A stretch of DNA of 39,796 bases, taken from assembly GCA_020697375.1 (NCBI GenBank), contig JAJFBJ010000026.1:1-39796 (forward strand). Direction: 5' to 3'. The translations under genes and the position numbers were made by a program. The notes beneath the pieces are model-generated. The model made no database searches, was not told where the DNA came from, and saw only the letters and a program-made list of their open reading frames with translations. The first letter of the stretch is position 1, and each line of letters begins with the position of its first letter. Positions 33,586 through 39,796 of the stretch are shown one piece after another. This stretch comes from Nitrospira sp. (GTDB lineage: Bacteria; Nitrospirota; Nitrospiria; Nitrospirales; Nitrospiraceae).

Positions 33586-34836
33586 TCAGAGCTGTCCGAA
33601 GGTGGATTCGAGCGAGGCGGAGAATAATTCCAACTGCGCCGGTTTGCTGAGCAGCGCCGGCAGATCTTCCCGGTCCAACCGCAACAGTCGCTCCGAATAG
33701 GCCGGCGTCACCACGAACGGCCGCACCCGACGCAGAGGCACCCGCAGTTTCCGCAAGTCGTCGAGGGTGATTCGATGGTAGCGGCGAATGGAAAGAATCC
33801 GGGCCACGTTTTTGTATCCCAATCCCGGTACCCGCAGCAGCGCTTCACGCGGCGCGCGATTCACATCCACCGGGAATCGCTCCCGATGGCGGAGGGCCCA
33901 GGCCAGTTTGGGATCGAGATCGAACGACAGGTTCGGATCGTCGGCGGTGGTCAACTCATCCATGGAGAAACCGTAGAAGCGCGTCAGCCAGTCGGCTTGA
34001 TAGAGGCGATGCTCGCGCAGCAGCGCCGGCGCCTGAAGCGGCAGGCGCGGATCGGCATGGGGGTAAGGACTGAAGGCGGAATAATAGACCCGCTTGAGGC
34101 CGTAGCGCTGATAGAGCTTCGCGGCCGTGGCCAGAATCACCGCGTCCGGGCTGGGCGTGGCTCCGATGACCATCTGCGTCGATTGGCCGGCCGGCGCGAA
34201 TGTAGGGGAGGATCGTTGACCTGCCTGCTCTACGCGAGCCGTCTGCACGCCTTCCTGAATCTGCGCCATCGTGCCTTCGATGACCGCCATCTGCTTATCC
34301 GGAGCGAGCTGCGCCATGTCGGCCTGAGTCGGCAATTCGATGTTGGCGCTCAGCCGATCCACCCAGCGCCCCGCCTCTTCGATCAACCGCTGCGAAGCGC
34401 CTGGTATCGCTTTGAGATGAATGTAGCCGCCGAAACGATGGGTCTGTCGCAAGGTTCGCACGACTGCCACGAGCTGTTCCATCGTGTCATCAGGCGAGCG
34501 AAAGATGCCGGAGCTCAAGAACAGGCCTTCGATGTAATTGCGCCGGTAAAAGTCGAGCGTGAGGTCCACCACTTCCTGCGGCGTGAAGGCCGCCCGCGGG
34601 ATGTCGCTCGAGATTCTGTTGACGCAAAAGACGCAATCGTAGACGCAATGGTTCGTAAGCAATATTTTCAGGAGCGAGACACATCGGCCATCCGGCGTGA
34701 AACTATGGCAGATGCTATGGCCGTCGGAATGTCCGAGGCCGTCCTTGGAGCCCGCCCGGCGGGAGCCGCCGCTGGCGCAGGACACATCATATTTGGCGGC
34801 TTCGGCCAGGATCTTCAGCTTCGTGGTGAGCGACAT
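33586..34836 (-). CDS. Putative DNA-repair radical-SAM protein with helix-hairpin-helix
   Basis: 416 residues. Cys64, Cys68 and Cys71 in NHCVYDCVFCVNR bind the radical-SAM iron-sulfur cluster that cleaves S-adenosylmethionine. Additional Cys residues at 20, 43 and 52 precede it. The TIM-barrel part continues to about residue 320. The C-terminal PREALLRVPGLGYKNVARIL is a helix-hairpin-helix DNA-binding motif. This matches the TIGR03916-type putative DNA modification/repair proteins found beside DUF4130-UdgX proteins. It is the upstream gene of that operon. The actual reaction is not established; a repair step on damaged bases is inferred from context. Confidence 0.92.
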   Translation of the reverse strand: MSLTTKLKILAEAAKYDVSCASGGSRRAGSKDGLGHSDGHSICHSFTPDGRCVSLLKILLTNHCVYDCVFCVNRISSDIPRAAFTPQEVVDLTLDFYRRNYIEGLFLSSGIFRSPDDTMEQLVAVVRTLRQTHRFGGYIHLKAIPGASQRLIEEAGRWVDRLSANIELPTQADMAQLAPDKQMAVIEGTMAQIQEGVQTARVEQAGQRSSPTFAPAGQSTQMVIGATPSPDAVILATAAKLYQRYGLKRVYYSAFSPYPHADPRLPLQAPALLREHRLYQADWLTRFYGFSMDELTTADDPNLSFDLDPKLAWALRHRERFPVDVNRAPREALLRVPGLGYKNVARILSIRRYHRITLDDLRKLRVPLRRVRPFVVTPAYSERLLRLDREDLPALLSKPAQLELFSASLESTFGQL

Positions 34837-34923
34837 TCGGTATTATACCCGGTGACTGGTCTCTATTGATGGGGGTATCACGAGGCAGCAGATATCGGAC
34901 CTTTTTTCATGCCTCTAGCAAGG

Positions 34924-34938
34924 CCAGCCCAGGGCTGG
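34924..34938. promoter_or_regulatory. 15-base palindrome, possible operator
   Basis: CCAGCCC-A-GGGCTGG is a perfect inverted repeat with a single central base, too tight for an RNA hairpin but suited to a dimeric DNA-binding protein. It lies between the divergent repair operon (start 34836) and the small genes starting at 35055. Confidence 0.3.
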
Positions 34939-35054
34939 AAGCTATCGGGTCCAGGGATTCATCTAGTCGTGCCCGGTTCCCGTCTCAGGTAAAAACTAAA
35001 ACAACAACAGAGCGAAGAGGGAACGCAACGGTTCTCTAGACAGGAGGTGGAACC

Positions 35055-35237
35055 ATGCAACAGCAAATCCAACGCCCGCTTCGTCGGACGGAAACGCGCA
35101 GAGCCGGTGATGACAAACAGGAAGTCTGGCCCGTCTCCGCGCGCCAGTTCATGAAGCTTCCGGTTTCAGGATTGCTGTCAGCGGGAAAGCGCTTGACCTT
35201 CACACGCCTCAGCCCGCTGCCGGATCAAGCTGCGTAG
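35055..35237 (+). CDS. 60-residue small basic protein
   Basis: The ATG at 35055 has a strong AGGAGGT ribosome site about 6 bases upstream. The product starts MQQQIQRPLRRTETRRAGDD, is rich in Arg and Gln, and contains no membrane helix. No family is recognised. It is followed by the DUF1328 gene 55 bases later, perhaps in one transcript. The strong ribosome site supports it; the composition is only moderately protein-like. Confidence 0.5.
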   Translation: MQQQIQRPLRRTETRRAGDDKQEVWPVSARQFMKLPVSGLLSAGKRLTFTRLSPLPDQAA

Positions 35238-35292
35238 GGGCGGTCGTCCATTGGAGGGTCAAGCCGGTGGGGTAAACCAAAGGAATGACCTC

Positions 35293-35478
35293 ATGCGTAG
35301 ACCTGTCGTAGTCTACTGGTCCTGGGTCTTTCTGGGTCTGGCGCTCGTGGCAGGTCTGCTGGGACTCTCCGGCATCGCAGGCGCCGCGACCGGAATGTCG
35401 TACGTGCTCTTCCTGCTCTTCTTCGTTGCCTATCTCGTCAGCTTCTTCATCGGCCGGAGACCGCCGCCGATCGCGTGA
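35293..35478 (+). CDS. DUF1328 family small membrane protein (YtjA-like)
   Basis: 61 residues with two hydrophobic helices: VVVYWSWVFLGLALVAGLLG, then GIAGAATGMSYVLFLLFFVA continuing into YLVSFFIG, ending in GRRPPPIA. The AGLLGLSGIAGAATG core is the DUF1328 hallmark. Such proteins lie in the inner membrane and are often stress-associated, but their function is unknown. The frame is open from 35251, but ATG 35293 has AAAGGA upstream and gives the usual length. Confidence 0.88.
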   Translation: MRRPVVVYWSWVFLGLALVAGLLGLSGIAGAATGMSYVLFLLFFVAYLVSFFIGRRPPPIA

Positions 35479-35745
35479 TGTCCCGCACGTAGGTCGCTTC
35501 ACTCGCGGTTGTCACCCTGGCGCGGTTGCCGACACAGTCCTCGAACTCCAGCCTATCCCTACCAGCGTGATGTTGTATAGATGACTGCTTACGGATACGC
35601 GAAGACATTCATTTGAAAAGACCGCACGGGTTTTGGCAATGAAACATCTTTACCTCCGTCGAGCCCAGGCTCGATTTCCCAAGAAAGGCGTCACAGCGTG
35701 ACGGATGGTCTCGGGAATCTTTCGAAGAATTCTGGGACCTTGATG

Positions 35746-36045
35746 CTATGGTCCGATTCCGGGGATCGTCGGTTTAACGGCGTCACTCTCTTTTTTGATG
35801 GCATCCCCCTCCGCCGGTGGCAACGAAGACAACCGATTCTTGGCTTGTTTGATCGTGCCCATGTTCTTGTGGAGATCGGATATATTCTTCTCCATCTCGA
35901 CCAGGGCGCTCTCGATCTGAATCATGGACGTTTTCAATCCGAAGACGCCTTCCGCGGTGGCGACATGGAACGACAGGCCTCCCAGGACGAAACCTGACAG
36001 GAATACCGACATTGGGAAGATGTACGTCGATCCGGTGGCTTTCAT
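35746..36045 (-). CDS. Small exported or membrane-anchored coiled-coil protein
   Basis: 99 residues from the ATG at 36045, which has AAGGAGG 5 bases upstream. Residues 8-30 are hydrophobic (IFPMSVFLSGFVLGGLSFHV) and end in ATA-E, a possible signal-peptidase site; it may instead remain as an anchor. Residues 38-75 look like a coiled coil (MIQIESALVEMEKNISDLHK). A short Pro/Gly tail follows. It would face the periplasm. No family is recognised. The 265 bases upstream, to 36310, hold no gene I can support. Confidence 0.75.
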   Translation of the reverse strand: MKATGSTYIFPMSVFLSGFVLGGLSFHVATAEGVFGLKTSMIQIESALVEMEKNISDLHKNMGTIKQAKNRLSSLPPAEGDAIKKESDAVKPTIPGIGP

Positions 36046-36310
36046 AGGTCCCTCCTTGGCGCCGTTCCGATCTGCGGGCGCGCGACGACAGGTGAGTACG
36101 GCGCTCGATGCTTCGATACAGTCTGATCCTTGTTCGCGCAGCTGTACAAGAGAAACGCCGGCATGCCAAGAAAACGGAGGGCGGTTTGGCCAAACTGCTC
36201 AGGGAGGGGAAGGAACGAATGGGACTCTACGTGTGACGCCACAGGCGAGTTCACCATCGCCCACGGCCGAATTGCATTCTGCAACAGAGAAAGAATGGCG
36301 AGATGTTCTC

Positions 36311-38677
36311 TCAGAGGTCGCGATGGATAGTGGTTCGGGTAACTTGCTCCAGCATCTCTTGGACATAAGTGTCCTGGTCCTCCTCTTGGAACAGGATGTG
36401 CCGCTCATTCATCGCCATCTTATCCATCCCCCAGAGCATCTTCATGGTGTGCGACGGCGTGTTTGAGACGATGAAAGAGTTCAGCACCACCTTCGGATCT
36501 CCGAGCCGCTGCTCGATCTTCTTAATGTCCTCATAAAACTGTATCTTCAGATCGTCCGTGCCGATGTTTCGGATGCCCTTGGGGTCGACGAAGATCACAT
36601 GCTGCCTATCACCCATCAGCAGCCACAGGATGAAGTCGGGGTGAAAATTCCCTGCCTCGAAGAAGCCCACGCCGCGCCCCTTGCTCAGGTTGCGCAGGAG
36701 GTAGAGCTCCCTGGTTTTGAAGTAGTCGACGTTTCCGTCGTGGAACGCCTTGAGATCCTCGACGAACTGGCGCTCGCCCCTGTTGAGCGGCGCGGGGCTG
36801 ATCTCGACGATGTTCGTGTCCAGATAGAGCAGTGGCTGGTACAGGTGTTTGCCGAACCAGATGGCTTTCATGCCCCCGAAGTCCAAATGCTTGAGGTCGC
36901 CCTTCTCGATTGCGGCCTTGAGCTCTTCGAGCTTGGCGACGATGTCTTCCTGCGATTTGTCGATCAGGATGCGGTGGTAGCCATTGTCCGGTGATTCCTT
37001 CACGCACAGGAAGTTCGGGTCGTCTCCTTCCAGATCGCGATACTCCAAGTGTGGTAGCTCCCACTCACGCTTGCGAAAGGTGTAATAGCGCTCGGTGTAC
37101 TTCTTGAGCAGCGACCCGGCGATCTCATCCCACAGCCGCACCTTCTCGAATGAATCGAAGGACAGCTCGTCGGCGGGAATTTGGAGACGGTACCAGCTCT
37201 GATCTGCGAGCAACGACCCGATTCCCTGCCGCGTGAGGTTTAGGTTGTACCAGCCTCGCTCCGCCTTGAACCGCTCCAGCTCGAAGTAGAGGCGGTCGAG
37301 GTCGAGAAAGGCCACATGCCTGGCGCTCAGGTGAGTCTCGTTCAGCACGGCATCCGCGTCGCCACCCACCAGCCCGCCCGACTTCATCGCCCGGATCTTT
37401 GGGTACCAGTTGAGTACGACCTGGTTCTTTTGCAAATACTCCGTGCTCCGATCGCGGGCGGGGTCCGGCTTGGCCAGTGTCGGCACCGGCGCGAGCTTGC
37501 GGAACGCGTCGCCGAATTCAGTGCTCACGCCGTTGATCGTTTTCTTGAGGCGGATCGTCCTGAGCTTCTGCCGGCCGAGGTTCCTGATGACCGGCAGTAA
37601 GAACTCGATGCGGTCGTCGTTGGTGGGCAGACCCTCCTCTTCAAGGAAGTCACGGAACTGAGCCATGTAGTCCGCATGGATGCCGAAGATGCCGAGTGTC
37701 TCCAGCAGGCTGATGTGTTTGGGCCGATCGACGCCTTCCGGTAGCTGCGACTTGCCGCTGCGTTTGAGGCTCAGGCCATAGCCCTTGAGCCGCACCCCGC
37801 GCCCAAAGAGCTGGATGATCTGCGCTCCTTCTCCCTTGCCGACATTCATCAAGCCCATGGTCGAGACGCGCCAGCTACTCCATCCCTCGGTGAATTTTTT
37901 TGAGCCGATCAGCAAGTTCACCGTCGAGTGTCCTGTATTGATCTCGTGGAAGAGCGAGCCCCTGAACTCCCGATCGCCCGTGGCGAGGCCGCTCTGCTCA
38001 CACAGCTTCACCAGCTTGGCATCGTCGCCCACGTTGATGACGCCGAAGGCCTCGTTCTCGGCGCCCAGCCGAAGCGCCACTTCGCCGGTCGTGCCCTTCA
38101 GATTCTCGACGTAGAGTTGGCCGCCGCCCGGCGCGTTGAAGAGCGTCGCGAGCGTCTCGTCAAAGACTTCCGCCGGGGAGAGGCCACACATATTGAGATA
38201 GGTGAAGCGCCCGGCGAATAAGTTCTTGCCCGTCGCGGTCTCGAGTCCCTGGTTCAGCACGCGTCCAATGCGATGGATGCTGCCCGCCCGGTCTGCCACA
38301 TAACGAGCGAGGAATTGTAAGATTTCCAAGATGTCCGAAGCATCTCTTGTGCCTAGTCCCTTCACAACACTCCCGCCGACGAAGATCCACAAGGGTTTCT
38401 CGATGTTGAAGGGACGGAATATCGCCCCCTGTTCGCGGTACAGCCGCTGTTGCTGGAAGAACGACAGTAGACAAGCCACCAGATACGGCTCCAGGTGGTT
38501 CTGCTGCGTTCCTTCGTCGAGGTTCAGAATCTGATAGTCCTTGCCGAATCCGTCGCCGTAGAAGTAGCGGTAGGAGTAGTCGAACAGCGTGCTCTTGGCG
38601 TAGATCTCAATGAACTTGGGATTCTCCTTGACCGCCTGCCCGAAGGTGGCCGAATACTCGAACGAGAAGTTATACCG
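36311..38677 (-). pseudogene. Type III restriction-like helicase/nuclease, C-terminal fragment of a broken gene
   Basis: The frame reads [13 protein letters not shown] immediately after the break near 38672-38677 and runs 788 codons to a TGA at 36311. [12 protein letters not shown] is helicase motif III (SAT). Further on, [20 protein letters not shown] and [13 protein letters not shown] are motifs V and VI of superfamily 2. Near the end, [12 protein letters not shown] and HVIFVDPKG (Asp-x-Lys) match the PD-(D/E)xK nuclease of type III restriction subunits. The only internal start is a GTG at 38479. The upstream part lies in another frame (38674-39558), so the intact enzyme is not made unless this is a sequencing error or a programmed event. 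Base composition and neighbours suggest an acquired defence module. Confidence 0.8.
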
Positions 38678-39558
38678 CGGTGTCCTTCGTCCACGAGTAC
38701 CAGGTTGTTGCCCTCGAAGGCGTCGATGGCGATCGTCCTGTCGCCCATGTCCTCGCGCAGTCTGGTCACTTCGAGGATCTCGACCCCATGCCCGGTGAAG
38801 AGTCCGCGCCCGTCCTTGTTGAACAGCTCCGCGTCGATGCCTGCCGCCTCGAACTCGCGCAGATGTTGCTGTGATAGCCCCTCGTTGGGCGTGAGCAGCA
38901 GGATTCGGTTCAGCTCGCGGCCCCGGCCATGCTTCTCCAAGCTGTGCTGGTACTGGAGGATGTTGGCATGCATCAACAGCGTCTTGCCGCTGCCGGTGGC
39001 GCTCCAGTAGGACAGCTTGTTGAGCTGCGGCCAGGCTTCGGTGGCCTCGTCGAAGGGCGCAACCCGGTCGGCCTCAGGTTTGTCCACGTTGTAGGCGGCT
39101 ACCTGCGCGTTCAGCGCTGCAAGCAGCGCCTTGGGATCGCGGAAGTAGCGGTCGAGGTAGATCTCGGTGAACAGCAGCGTGAGGTACTGGAAGTACTTCC
39201 AGACGATCGGCTTCTCGCCGCGCGTAATCCGTCGCTCGTTCAGTCGCTGCGTGTGCCGGACGATATTCTGGTCGTATTCCAGCAGTAGATCGGTGGGCAG
39301 GTGCGTCAGGTTGAAGAGCTGCGCCGTGAGCGCGTGGTGGAAGTGGTGGACGTTGTTCTCGTCCACCCCTTCCAGTGCCTCGTTCCTCAGGTGTTCGGCC
39401 AGGTCCTCGAAGCGCTTCACGTTGAACAGCGACAGCAGCCACTGGTTGAGCACCAGCTTGTAGGCGAACGGCACCTGTGGCCGGTTGTTGGCGCGGCTGC
39501 GCGGCGTTGCGGGTGCGTCCGCGCCTGCTACGTTCCTGCGCGGACGTCTGCGCGGCAT
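38524..39558 (-). pseudogene. Type III restriction-like helicase, N-terminal fragment of a broken gene
   Basis: ATG 39558 overlaps the stop of the upstream nuclease gene by one base (TGATG), so its translation is coupled. Native sequence runs about 295 residues: a basic Pro/Arg lead, [20 protein letters not shown], Walker [29 protein letters not shown] and the DEAH-like box [11 protein letters not shown]. At about 38674 the frame goes wrong: the remaining 50 residues are Ser/Arg/Thr-rich nonsense to a stop at 38524, while the correct continuation is in another frame. About 15-25 residues normally found between DEGHRG and the FSFEYSAT motif are missing, so this looks like an internal deletion rather than a single-base slip. 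Confidence 0.8.
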
Positions 39559-39796
39559 CAGCGTTGCTCCTCGTCGGCCTGGCGAGCGTCGACCAACCGC
39601 CGCTCACGCTCGATCTCGCGCGCGAGTTCCTGTTCGGTCGGCAGGACCTTGACGTACTTGGCCGCGAAGATCTGGCTGCCCTCGTTCAGCACCGAGTACT
39701 TCGCGATGGCCTCGTTCTTCTTCGAGCACAGGATCAAGCCGATGGTCGGGTTGTCACCCTTGGGCCGCGCATGGGCGTCGAACATGCGCACGTAGG
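39558..39796 (-). CDS. YhcG/DUF1016 PD-(D/E)xK nuclease, C-terminal end only
   Basis: 79 codons enter from the window edge in frame and end at TGA 39558. [20 protein letters not shown] followed by [17 protein letters not shown] is the typical C-terminus of the YhcG (DUF1016) family. The PTIGLILC..K part belongs to the nuclease core and the final helix is charged. The N-terminus lies outside. Members often sit next to restriction or helicase genes in defence islands; the TGATG overlap with the helicase gene supports a shared function. Confidence 0.88.
   Translation of the reverse strand, partial: YVRMFDAHARPKGDNPTIGLILCSKKNEAIAKYSVLNEGSQIFAAKYVKVLPTEQELAREIERERRLVDARQADEEQR

Noticed and set aside
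36130..36330. Plus-strand frame of 66 codons
   Set aside because: No ribosome site, rich in Arg and Cys as expected from random GC-rich sequence; runs into the helicase gene end.

Overview
The window reads as a chromosome segment of a GC-rich bacterium, most likely a nitrite-oxidising Nitrospira (phylum Nitrospirota). This rests on general gene style and on several small proteins that feel Nitrospira-like, not on a marker gene such as rRNA or nxr, so the genus is an inference.

Layout. 1-772 is the 5' end of valS. 781-1251 holds a 126-bp inverted-repeat element and a 39-residue, very basic protein. 1264-8596 is mostly housekeeping and accessory genes: a receiver-domain protein, a HAD hydrolase, a sirtuin, a ketopantoate-reductase-like protein with an unusual C-terminal domain, a MATE exporter, and an iron-sulfur RecB-like nuclease of the DUF2779 family with a tiny membrane protein encoded opposite its end. 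A tRNA-Ser(CGA) follows at 8746-8833, then two small unknown genes.

The centrepiece is 9895-21964, a compact operon that looks complete for making and exporting a short lipopeptide. A 3159-residue synthetase has the order FAAL - ACP - C - A - PCP - C - A - PCP - TE. A fused membrane/ATPase exporter of the cyclic-peptide type and an Sfp-type phosphopantetheinyl transferase follow at short spacing. My reading of the two adenylation pockets gives an acidic pocket (D-T-E-D-I-G-T-V-A-K, probably a basic amino acid) and a glycine pocket (D-I-L-Q-L-G-L-I-W-K). The expected backbone is fatty acyl - basic residue - Gly. The terminal thioesterase has Cys where Ser is usual and Glu where Asp is usual. 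A 24-codon open frame overlaps the synthetase start as TGATG and may couple its translation.

Downstream are tadA, a second copy of the 126-bp element, an ECF sigma/anti-sigma pair, a diverged third copy, an orphan glycosyltransferase, a four-gene operon of TPR and small proteins, a thioredoxin-fold protein, a pterin dehydratase and an animal-type haem peroxidase. 32180-34836 is a two-gene DNA-repair operon: a DUF4130-UdgX uracil-DNA glycosylase fusion and a radical-SAM protein with a helix-hairpin-helix end. Small membrane proteins follow, including one of the DUF1328 family. The window ends (36311-39796, minus strand) in a likely defence module: the C-terminus of a YhcG/DUF1016 nuclease, translationally coupled to a type III restriction-like helicase that is broken by an internal deletion with frameshift.

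No rRNA, CRISPR array, transposase, integrase or replication origin was seen.
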